Assembly (NCBI RefSeq): GCF_051414035.1 | Contig: NZ_JBLKNW010000005.1 | Span: 124,001-188,000, forward strand | Length of the DNA stretch: 64,000 nt | Source: Halosimplex amylolyticum | Lineage (GTDB): Archaea > Halobacteriota > Halobacteria > Halobacteriales > Haloarculaceae | Direction of reading: 5' to 3' | Part shown: one piece after another, positions 19,360 through 26,803 of the stretch | Layout of the letters: every line of letters begins with the position of its first letter | Position numbering within the stretch: the stretch's first letter is position 1 | Notes under the pieces: model-generated | The model's input: the letters and a program-made list of their open reading frames with translations, nothing else | Database searches by the model: none | Told to the model about the DNA's origin: nothing | Translations under genes and position numbers: made by a program

Positions 19360-19367
19360 TTATATCG
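19360..19367 (+). promoter_or_regulatory. TATA box of the leaderless gene at 19391
   Basis: TTATATCG is centred about 28 bp before the ATG at 19391, without a ribosome-binding site in between. It supports leaderless transcription and the chosen start. Confidence 0.65.
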
Positions 19368-19390
19368 GAAACCGGTCAGAGTGGTTATCG

Positions 19391-20053
19391 ATGGACGGAG
19401 CGTGGTTCACAGACGCGGGCGAACGCGGCGAGATAACCATCGAGCGCCGCGACGATAGCTGGTTCGTCGCGTCGCCCGGCGATATCGGGCAGACCAAGTG
19501 TGTCATCGCCGGTGGGCTCACTCTCGACGACGCTACCGACGAGCAAACGATCACTGCCACAGTGACAAATTTCCGCCGCGGCATCGGTGACAGACCCCAT
19601 TTTCTCTTCGTTGAATCGTCCGCGGACGCGACCGGCACCGAGCGACAACTGGATACTGGGACCGACACTGACTCGGAGTCGAAACCCACCGCTTCCGACG
19701 GAAATCGGAATGCCGACAGTCCCGCCGACGACCGCTCGGCGTCTGCGAACGAACTCCGGGCCCTCTACGACTTCGGTGGGACGGGCGACTACGTCGACGT
19801 CGATGCCGTCGTCGATTCGATCCACTACGTCGACAAGGAGACAAACGGGACTCCGGATGTCAGGGGGGAACTCGTGGACGACAGCGTACTGGAACCGGTC
19901 ACTTTCATCGTGAACGACGGCGTCAGCCATCCCTTCTTCGAAGAAGGCACACGCTTTCGATTCGAGAACGTGAAAGACCACTACTACAGCAAGAAAGCTG
20001 AAGTCCAGGTCGTCGTCAACAGAAATACCGAGTTCACCGAACTGGAGCGATAA
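19391..20053 (+). CDS. Uncharacterised protein with two beta-rich domains and a disordered linker
   Basis: 220 residues. The first 80 form a beta-rich domain (ITIERRDDSWFVAS, KCVIAGGLTLDD, TITATVTNF). A Thr/Ser/Asp-rich linker covers about 80-120. The C-terminal 90 residues alternate strands in an OB-like order: VDAVVDSIHYVDKE, PDVRGELVDDS, PVTFIVNDG, FRFENVKDHYYS and EVQVVVNRNTEF. Such order recalls RPA-type nucleic-acid-binding folds, but I recognise no family motif. A nucleic-acid-binding role is a guess. It stands alone between purQ and an opposite-strand small membrane protein. Confidence 0.6.
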   Translation: MDGAWFTDAGERGEITIERRDDSWFVASPGDIGQTKCVIAGGLTLDDATDEQTITATVTNFRRGIGDRPHFLFVESSADATGTERQLDTGTDTDSESKPTASDGNRNADSPADDRSASANELRALYDFGGTGDYVDVDAVVDSIHYVDKETNGTPDVRGELVDDSVLEPVTFIVNDGVSHPFFEEGTRFRFENVKDHYYSKKAEVQVVVNRNTEFTELER

Positions 20054-20090
20054 CGCTGCGAATCCGTGTAGCTACCGAAGACAGCCTGTT

Positions 20091-20276
20091 TCAGGAGTCG
20101 CGCTCGTCCTGCAGTTCCTCGACCTGTTGCTCCAGTTCGTCGATCCGCTCGTCTTTGCCGGAGTTTCCGAATCGCCGGACGAGAAACGCGATGCCGCCGA
20201 CGATGCCGACGAAGACCGCGAAGACCAGCAGGACGACTACCAACTCGGTGGCGCCGGGTATCTGGAGGGGTATCAC
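20091..20276 (-). CDS. Small single-span membrane protein with C-terminal coiled coil
   Basis: 61 residues from a GTG at 20276. N-terminal IPLQIPGATELVV, a transmembrane helix (about 10-34), then basic residues and an acidic heptad-like helix (ERIDELEQQVEELQDE). The start resembles TatA, but the Tat amphipathic helix with its conserved Phe-Gly hinge is absent, so I do not call it TatA. The open frame reaches back to 20321 but is unlike protein there. Confidence 0.6.
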   Translation of the reverse strand: MIPLQIPGATELVVVLLVFAVFVGIVGGIAFLVRRFGNSGKDERIDELEQQVEELQDERDS

Positions 20277-20333
20277 AGGGGGATGTCGCGCGGTCGACTT
20301 GTAGGTCTGGTGTTCCCGCAACCACTGTACGGA

Positions 20334-20864
20334 CTATCGATCCGCTTCGAGTGCGCTGGCGAATTCGTACACGTCACGCGTGTACTCCGGGTTGTAGACG
20401 TCGGTTGGTAACTCCTCGAGCCAGCGCGCGTCGGTGATCTCTTCGTCGGGGTCGCCCAGGTCTCGCGCGGTGTCGACCTCGGGATCGGTCGCCCGGGCGA
20501 GGAAGTGGACGAATCGCATCTCGGTTCTGCGCTCCCCGTCCGTGACCACGCTCTCGTCGGCCCCGACCGGTCGCACGGGTTCGATGCCGACGCCGGTCTC
20601 CTCGGCCACCTCGCGAACCACGGCGTCTGGCAGCGACTCTCCGTCCTCGACGGCACCGCCAGGGAGCGTCCATTCGGTCGGGTAGGCCTCGTTTCGGATG
20701 GCCAGGATCCGCTCGTCCGCGTCGAAGACGACGCCGGCGACGCCCCACCCGGACCGGAACACTTCCGACTGGCGTAGCTCGTCGAAGCGGTCGGCGTCGA
20801 CCTCGTGGCGCTCGGAGTCGACGACCAGGTCGTCGTACCGTTCCCGGGGGTCGGTCCGCTCCAT
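20334..20864 (-). CDS. Nudix hydrolase
   Basis: 176 residues from the ATG at 20864. The full Nudix box runs from GGAVEDGESLPDAVV to REVAEETGV (GX5EX7REUXEEXGU), coordinating Mg2+ for hydrolysis of a nucleoside diphosphate-linked substrate. The upstream helix (RERYDDLVVDSERHEVDADRF) and FRSGWGVAGVV are typical of haloarchaeal NUDIX proteins of unknown specificity. It is one of four Nudix genes in the window. Confidence 0.85.
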   Translation of the reverse strand: MERTDPRERYDDLVVDSERHEVDADRFDELRQSEVFRSGWGVAGVVFDADERILAIRNEAYPTEWTLPGGAVEDGESLPDAVVREVAEETGVGIEPVRPVGADESVVTDGERRTEMRFVHFLARATDPEVDTARDLGDPDEEITDARWLEELPTDVYNPEYTRDVYEFASALEADR

Positions 20865-21012
20865 GGGTGGTCTGTATCGCCCCGCAGTCGATAATCGCAT
20901 CGGAACTCGGTCGCGACCGGCCGACTATCCCGGCTCTCGCCCGGTCGACGACCGTTCGCGGCGCCGGCAACCAGAACAGTCAACTACCTGATGGGCGCAC
21001 CTGCCGACCAGC

Positions 21013-21735
21013 ATGGCCGCCCAGGCAGTGCAGGTGGAGAACCTGCGGAAGCGCTACGGCGACGTACAGGCCCTCGACGGACTCTCGTTCGAGGTTCGTC
21101 CGGACGAGATATTCGGGCTGGTCGGCCCCAACGGGGCGGGGAAGACGACGACGCTGCGGACGCTCGCGACGCTGCTCAACAAGGACGACGGGACGGTGAC
21201 CGTCGCCGGCCACGACGTCGACGGCGACCCGGACGCAGTCCGGCGAGCGATCCGATACCTGCCCGAGGACGCGGGCGCCTACGAGTCGATGAGCGGCCGG
21301 CAGTTCCTGGCGTTCGTCGCGGACTTCTACGCGGAGGGCGAGCAGGCGGCGGCGATGGTCGACCGCGGGGTCGAGATCGCCGACCTCGGCGACCGCATCG
21401 ACGACGACACGCAGGCCTACAGCAAGGGGATGACGCGCAAACTCCTCCTCGGGAGCGCGCTCATGACCGACCCGAACCTCGCGATCCTCGACGAACCGAC
21501 CTCGGGGCTGGACGTGCAAAACAGCAAGACCGTTCGGGAGGTCGTCAAGGAGTTCCCCGACGACGAACGGTCGATCCTCCTCTCCAGCCACGACATGCTC
21601 GAAGTCGAGTACCTCTGCGACCGCGTCGGCCTGCTCAACGACGGCGTCATCGTCACCAGCGGTTCGCCCGCGGAGCTGATGGCCGAGTACGACGCCGAGA
21701 ACCTCGAAGACGTCTTCCTGGAGGTGGTGGCGTGA
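21013..21735 (+). CDS. ABC transporter ATP-binding protein (NatA-like)
   Basis: 240 residues. Walker A GPNGAGKTT, a Q-loop region near YLPEDAGAYESMS, signature YSKGMTRKL in place of LSGGQ, Walker B LAILDEPTSGLD and a switch His in LLSSHDM. This pattern fits the NatA/CcmA branch of exporters. The partner permease starts 37 bp downstream. Sodium, drug or other export are all possible; the sequence does not decide. Confidence 0.85.
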   Translation: MAAQAVQVENLRKRYGDVQALDGLSFEVRPDEIFGLVGPNGAGKTTTLRTLATLLNKDDGTVTVAGHDVDGDPDAVRRAIRYLPEDAGAYESMSGRQFLAFVADFYAEGEQAAAMVDRGVEIADLGDRIDDDTQAYSKGMTRKLLLGSALMTDPNLAILDEPTSGLDVQNSKTVREVVKEFPDDERSILLSSHDMLEVEYLCDRVGLLNDGVIVTSGSPAELMAEYDAENLEDVFLEVVA

Positions 21736-21772
21736 GCCGCGCCGCGACCACTCGTCGCGTGGAGGTGTGCGG

Positions 21773-23017
21773 ATGAGACCCTTCACTCGCCTCATCTGGA
21801 AGGAAGCGAGGGAACTCCTGCGGCCGCGCTACATCCTGCCGATCCTCCTGCTCCCGCTCATCTTCGTCGGGATGGGCCAGGGATTCTCCGGCGTCGAGGC
21901 GCAACTCGGCCAGGAGCCGACGGTCGGCGTGGTCGACCGCGACGGCGGGCAGTACGCCGAAGTCGTCGCCGAGACGCTCGACGCCGAATCGGATCTCGCC
22001 TACCGCGCGACGAACGGCTCCGTCGAGACGGCGATGAACGAGACGGCCGCCGCGGGAGGGAGCGCGGTCGTCGAGATACCGTCGAACTTCACCGAGCGGA
22101 TCGAGTCCGGCGAGCGGGGGAGAGTCCACCTCTACACCAGCGTGGAGAGCGTCAGCATCGTCGGCATCGCCAGCTCCGCGCAGGTCGAGGAGCTCCTCTC
22201 CCAGTCGGCCCACAACGTGACCGTCGCAATCACCGGCGCGAGCGAGACCCAGCTCGACCCGATCGAACGCGACCACACTACGTACGTGAAGGGTCGCCAG
22301 CTCTCGGCGCCGCCCGGCGTCGTCTCCGCCGCGTTCACCTCGCAGTTCATCTTCGTCCCGGTGATCATCATGCTGGCCATCGTCTTCTCCGGGCAGATGG
22401 TGATGAACTCGATGGCGAGCGAGACCGAGAACAAGACCCTGGAGACGCTGCTGTCGATGCCGGTCGAGCGCCGCTCGATCGTCGCCGCCAAACTCGTCGG
22501 CGGGTCGGTCGTCGGCCTCATCGCGACCGCGCTCTACACCGGGGGAATCGCCGTCAGTAACCTCTCGATCGGCGGGGTCGGCGGGGCCAGCGCGCTCACG
22601 CTCGGTGCCGGCGACTACCTGTTCATCGGCGTCTCCCTGTTTTTCACCCTCGTGGGCACGCTCGCCGTCGCCCTCTGCCTCGGGCTGTTCGCGGATAGCC
22701 AACAGGGTGCGCAGATGCTCCTGCTCCCGCTCTCGGGGCTCGCCATCGTCCCGATGTTCGCCACGATGTTCACCGACGTGGACGTGCTCGGGCCCGCGGC
22801 GAAGGGCCTCCTGCTCGCGATCCCCTTCACGCACCCGATCATCGCACCCAAGCGCCTGCTGTTCGACGACCGGGGGCTGGTGCTAGCCGGCATCGGCTAC
22901 GAGATCGTGTTCGCGCTGGCGGCGGTGTGGCTCGCGGTGAAACTCTTCGAGTCGGATCGTCCGATCACCGGCAACGCCGGCTGGCTCGACCGACTCCTCC
23001 GCCTCGTCCAGCAGTAA
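21773..23017 (+). CDS. ABC-2 type transporter permease (NatB-like)
   Basis: 414 residues from the ATG at 21773. An unusually clear ribosome-binding site, GGAGGTG at 21761-21767, decides this start over the upstream in-frame ATG at 21767. One N-terminal transmembrane helix, a large extracellular domain (about 45-180) with several N-glycosylation sequons, then five or six membrane helices with the MVMNSMASETENKTLETLLSMP loop typical of NatB/ABC-2 permeases. It forms an exporter with the ATPase just upstream. Confidence 0.85.
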   Translation: MRPFTRLIWKEARELLRPRYILPILLLPLIFVGMGQGFSGVEAQLGQEPTVGVVDRDGGQYAEVVAETLDAESDLAYRATNGSVETAMNETAAAGGSAVVEIPSNFTERIESGERGRVHLYTSVESVSIVGIASSAQVEELLSQSAHNVTVAITGASETQLDPIERDHTTYVKGRQLSAPPGVVSAAFTSQFIFVPVIIMLAIVFSGQMVMNSMASETENKTLETLLSMPVERRSIVAAKLVGGSVVGLIATALYTGGIAVSNLSIGGVGGASALTLGAGDYLFIGVSLFFTLVGTLAVALCLGLFADSQQGAQMLLLPLSGLAIVPMFATMFTDVDVLGPAAKGLLLAIPFTHPIIAPKRLLFDDRGLVLAGIGYEIVFALAAVWLAVKLFESDRPITGNAGWLDRLLRLVQQ

Positions 23018-23376
23018 CCCGCTCGGCGGGCTTTCGATGTCGGCTGCCCGGCCGAAACTCCCGGATACTCGCCGCTTCGCTTCGCTGCATTCGCGCGCAC
23101 CGCCTCACTACTCTCGCTCGATCACGGTGAACAGCGCCGTCGCTACCGAACTCGGAAGATAGGATAGGGAACGTAGGGGTCTGGAGCGTGTGACAGTCGG
23201 GGTCTCCAGGGCCCCTACGAGGGCGTTGATCCCTGATGCATAAAAACCCACGGCAACCGGAGTGAAAGTGTAACCGCGCGCACGCGGCGCCCCGAGATGT
23301 GGTAGTAGTTCACAGTGAAGCCATATCGGTGGGGTACGTTTCGGGTCGAGTCGGGACGACCGAGAGCCGTTCGGAT
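23018..23376. other. Intergenic region with a long hairpin and possible small RNA promoter
   Basis: This 359-bp gap lies between convergent genes. A 13/14-bp imperfect inverted repeat (GTAGGGGTCTGGA 23173-23185 with TCCAGGGCCCCTAC 23205-23218) could form a strong stem. It is followed by a TATA-like GCATAAAAAC (23239-23248) and by CCGCGCGCACGCGG (23274-23287). I see no convincing protein: the only in-frame stretch, from a GTG at about 23315, has 28 codons and no SD. A small RNA starting near 23270 is possible. Confidence 0.35.
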
Positions 23377-24456
23377 CTATCGCGCCAGCGGTAGGGAGTA
23401 GCTCCGTTCGCGCTCGACGACGGCCTCCCAGGTCCGTTCACACTCACAGGACACCTGATCGAAGACCGACGGGTCCTGGCGCTCGTCGAAGTCCTTGATG
23501 GCGCGCTGGACGCGGTCGTCGCAGTCGCCGCAGTTGTGCGGCCCGCGGTCGGAACCGTGGCCGACCGGGTCGGAGACGACGATGCCGTCGACGTCCGCAG
23601 TGTCCTCCAGCACGTCGGCGACCGACCAGAGCCACGGCGGGCGATAGCCGCCGTCGTGGTAGAGCTCCTCGACCATCGTATAGCGCTGGACGTTGCAGGG
23701 GTTCATCGAGACGGTGTGACAGCCCTCGACGTCGAGACAGCGTCGCACCGACCGCTTCATGTCTTCGACGGCTTCGCCTTCCGAGAGGAACGGCGGCTTC
23801 ATCAACAGGTAGGCCTTGATGGCGCCGCCCTCGACGGCGCTGGCCTCCGAACAGGCCTCCTCGAAGTCCGCGAAATCGAAGTACTTGTTCACGCAGTCCC
23901 GGCGGACGCGGTCGGTCGCCGTCTCCAGGCCGATCGCCACGTCGGTCTGGAGGCCCTGTGCGGTGAACTCGCGGATCTTCTCGCGGTCGACGAAGTCGGG
24001 CAGCGATTCGACGACGATGCGGTCGCGGTCGCCGAACGTTTCGGCGATGGCCCGTCGAGTCTCGGCGGGCACCTCGCGTTCGTCGAGGAAGGAGCCGGAG
24101 GTGTAGATCTTGATCTGCTCGGCGGGCGAATCGGCGTTCTCCTGCTCGTGCTCCAGACAGGTGTCGATCTGGGCCATGAGGTCCTCGTGGGCGACGGACC
24201 CGCCCTCGACGGACTCGGCGACGTAGCCACACATCGTGCAGCCGCCGGCGCGCGCCCACCGACAGCCGCCGGTGTTGAGGATGATGGTGAGAGAGTCGAC
24301 GAAGCCGTCGGGGGTGTTGTCCTCGTCGAGCCAGACCCGCGTGGGCTCGCGCGAGTCGTAGCTGGCGTCGTTGCGCGAGCGCACCTCGCGCATCACCTTG
24401 TTGTGGGCGTCCATCCCCTTCCCCTGCTCGTAGACGTCGGGGCTCGGCTTGCTCAT
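23377..24456 (-). CDS. Archaeosine synthase radical SAM subunit RaSEA
   Basis: 359 residues. The cluster motif is CRWARAGGCTMCGY (CX7CX2C) near residue 64, followed by SFLDEREVP, ESLPDFVD, GLETATDRVR and a Cys-rich C-terminal region (HNCGDCDDRV and SCECERTW) that may bind another metal. RaSEA works with ArcS to convert preQ0-lysine at tRNA position 15 to archaeosine. arcS lies about 2.3 kb upstream on the same strand, separated only by a membrane-protein gene, and tgtA is 18 kb away. Confidence 0.85.
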   Translation of the reverse strand: MSKPSPDVYEQGKGMDAHNKVMREVRSRNDASYDSREPTRVWLDEDNTPDGFVDSLTIILNTGGCRWARAGGCTMCGYVAESVEGGSVAHEDLMAQIDTCLEHEQENADSPAEQIKIYTSGSFLDEREVPAETRRAIAETFGDRDRIVVESLPDFVDREKIREFTAQGLQTDVAIGLETATDRVRRDCVNKYFDFADFEEACSEASAVEGGAIKAYLLMKPPFLSEGEAVEDMKRSVRRCLDVEGCHTVSMNPCNVQRYTMVEELYHDGGYRPPWLWSVADVLEDTADVDGIVVSDPVGHGSDRGPHNCGDCDDRVQRAIKDFDERQDPSVFDQVSCECERTWEAVVERERSYSLPLAR

Positions 24457-24497
24457 TGCCCCCGTCTATCCGGTCTGTCGATAAAACCTCGGCGGTC

Positions 24498-24641
24498 CGA
24501 GCGTCGCGAGGCGACGCTCGGAGCACGGAAGGCCACAGAGTCGGCTTCCGGCGGTCGCGGCTTTTGCGGTTCGAAAACCGCGAGCAGGAGAGACGGCAAA
24601 GCCGTCTCTCGGCGGTCCCGGGCTTCGCAAAGCGAAGGCCC
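24498..24641. repeat. Four consecutive hairpins between RaSEA and the GT-C-like gene
   Basis: Perfect or near-perfect stem-loops occupy most of the gap: 24498-24520 (ten-base stem, GAG loop), 24566-24581 (GCGGTT with AACCGC), 24588-24610 (ten-base stem, AAA loop) and 24620-24641 (GGGCTTCGC with GCGAAGGCCC, AAA loop). They lie after the minus-strand gene at 24648-26633 and just before RaSEA, so they could terminate or attenuate transcription between the two. Confidence 0.6.
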
Positions 24642-24647
24642 TGGGGG

Positions 24648-26633
24648 TCACCGCGGCATCGTCAGCGTCCACCAGCGGAACTCGCCGGTGAGCACGTCGA
24701 CCGCCGGCAACGCCGAGGGACCGTAGTGCATCAGCACGAACGCCGTCAGCAGGAGATAGATCGTCGCTATCCCGACGGCTGCACCGAAGGCGCCCGCCGC
24801 GACGGCGTCGGCTCGCTCGTCCCGCTGGCCGACCAGCAGCGCCCCCGCGAGCAGCGCGGCGACGGTCAGCGACGCGAGGCCGAGGGATTGAACGACCTCG
24901 CCCTTTGCCGTCTCGAAGACGAGCAGTGAGCCGAACGCGACGGGAGTACCGAACAGGACGGTCGCCTCGTACCCCAGGACGGCACCGCGGGTCCTCGTCA
25001 CGAGTATCCGCCGCACCTGTGGGAGTCGGAACAGGCCGTACACCGCGAGCGGGTACACCGGGTGGAGATAGCGGACGGTCACCATGGCGTGAATGGGGAG
25101 TCGGTTCATGTACAGACAGACCAGCAGCCCGGTGAACACGACGACGACCAGGTCGACCGGGTCGACGGCCTCGCGCAGTCGCACAGTGCCCGCCCGGAGT
25201 TCGCCGACGCGTCGTCGGATCGGGAGCGCGGCCAGCGCCGCGACGACCGGTGCGGACTCGACGACCGAGAGGTTCGTCCCGCCGTCGAAGAAGATGTTGG
25301 CCGCGTCGTGGTTCGTATCGCCCCAGTGAACGAACGTCTGGAGGACGTCGTCGGTCTCCGTGAACAGCACCACGAGGCCGCTCACGTACATATCAGCGGC
25401 ACGCTGGAGTAACGGGGCGATGGCGTCGAACTTAGCGAGGACGGCGCCGACGACCGACGCCAGCGCGGTGACGGGCCAGACGCCGCCCGACGCAGTCCCG
25501 CCGATGCGGCCGCCGCCGGAACCGCCGGTCGCTCCGCTTCCGGATCCACCGGTCTCGCCGCCGATCGCCCCACCACCGGCCACGTCGGTCGGCGACTGTC
25601 CGCGGTACGTCTCCAGGAAGTGCGGCGGGAGCAGCGGATTGCCCGAGATCAGGACGTTCGTCACGAGGAACGGGACGAGCGAGACGGCGAACAGCCCGCC
25701 GACGACCGCGAGCGTCCGCGCGTCGTTCCGCCGCGCCGTCGGGACGTCGACGACGGCGAGCGCCGCCAGGAGGGTGAACCCTTCGGGTGCGTGCACCCAC
25801 GCGAGCAGTCCCGCACAGGCGTACGCGCCGCCGCGGAACGCTGCCGTTCTCAGGGCCGACTCGTCCGCCCGCCGACTCCGCGCGAACGCGTAGACGGCGA
25901 GGACGACGAACATCGCGGTGAGCGTGTGGCGCTTGGGCGTCGTCGCCCAGAAGGCGACCGGTGTCCCCAGCAGGACGGTCGCACCGCCCAGCAGTCCGAC
26001 CCTCGTCCCGTGTCGATCCGCGAGCAGGCGATAGACGGTCACGACGATGACCGCTCCCGCGAGTATCGTCACCGCCTGCAGGGCGAGGACGTTCAGGTCG
26101 ACGCGGAACGGCTTGTAGAACCAGGCGTTGCCGAGCAGCGCCGCGGCGGCGAGGGCCGCGCCGACGGCGAGGCCGCGGCGACGACGGCCGACGTGTTCAC
26201 CGACGAGCGCGGTCGTCGCCAGCACCAGTCCGCTCCAGCCGACGACGACCAGCCAGCGCAGGTCGACCAGCGGGTCCAGCAGTTCCAGCCCCCAGAGGAC
26301 GGGAAGCGCGAGCCCGACGACGCCGTACCCGCGGCCGTACACTCGCCCATCGACGTAGTGCATCCCCGGATAGCCGTAGCCGAGTTCGCCCATCTTCCCG
26401 AACGAGAGGTGGCCGTCGCTCATCCGTTCGAGCATCGGCACGAACAGCCCGATGTCGTTGAAGAAGACGCCGACGCGCCAGGTCAGCACGAACAGCGCGA
26501 GCGACCCGCAGAACAGCGCGAGGCCCGGCCGTCCGCCGAACAGTACCCGCGTCAGCGTCCCGGCGAGAGCCGCGAGGCGGTCGCGTTCGGCCTCCGCCGG
26601 GAGCCACGAGTATCGAGCAGAGTCACCGCTCAC
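24648..26633 (-). CDS. Polytopic membrane protein, GT-C glycosyltransferase-like
   Basis: 661 residues with about 12-14 transmembrane helices. An extracellular loop after the first helix carries acidic residues (FFNDIGLFVPMLERM), which is the typical place of the catalytic Asp in GT-C glycosyltransferases. WATTPKRHTL and AWVHAPEGF lie in inner loops. A Gly/Ser-rich linker (about residues 352-385) interrupts the middle. A role in transferring sugars from a lipid carrier is inferred from the fold type only. It lies between arcS and RaSEA but has no obvious link to tRNA modification. Confidence 0.6.
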   Translation of the reverse strand: MSGDSARYSWLPAEAERDRLAALAGTLTRVLFGGRPGLALFCGSLALFVLTWRVGVFFNDIGLFVPMLERMSDGHLSFGKMGELGYGYPGMHYVDGRVYGRGYGVVGLALPVLWGLELLDPLVDLRWLVVVGWSGLVLATTALVGEHVGRRRRGLAVGAALAAAALLGNAWFYKPFRVDLNVLALQAVTILAGAVIVVTVYRLLADRHGTRVGLLGGATVLLGTPVAFWATTPKRHTLTAMFVVLAVYAFARSRRADESALRTAAFRGGAYACAGLLAWVHAPEGFTLLAALAVVDVPTARRNDARTLAVVGGLFAVSLVPFLVTNVLISGNPLLPPHFLETYRGQSPTDVAGGGAIGGETGGSGSGATGGSGGGRIGGTASGGVWPVTALASVVGAVLAKFDAIAPLLQRAADMYVSGLVVLFTETDDVLQTFVHWGDTNHDAANIFFDGGTNLSVVESAPVVAALAALPIRRRVGELRAGTVRLREAVDPVDLVVVVFTGLLVCLYMNRLPIHAMVTVRYLHPVYPLAVYGLFRLPQVRRILVTRTRGAVLGYEATVLFGTPVAFGSLLVFETAKGEVVQSLGLASLTVAALLAGALLVGQRDERADAVAAGAFGAAVGIATIYLLLTAFVLMHYGPSALPAVDVLTGEFRWWTLTMPR

Positions 26634-26803
26634 GCGACCGCCCTCCCGCGCCGCGTCGTCGCGCGTGCAGCCTCGCCGGTCGCTCGGTCCGCGGAATCAC
26701 GTTGTCCCGAACTTTCCCGTTCCCCGAGATAACTATTGCGGGGGGATTATCGAAGGCGATAGCGGCGAGGCGGAGAGCGGGTTTCGGGCTACAGTCGCCG
26801 ACG

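Noticed and set aside
20091..20276. TatA translocase subunit
   Set aside because: The N-terminal IPLQIPGATEL is similar, but the amphipathic helix and FG hinge of TatA are missing and a coiled coil follows instead.
23308..23395. Tiny frame from a GTG near 23315 reading KPYRWGTF
   Set aside because: 28 codons, preceded by two stops, overlapping the RaSEA end; more likely part of a non-coding region.
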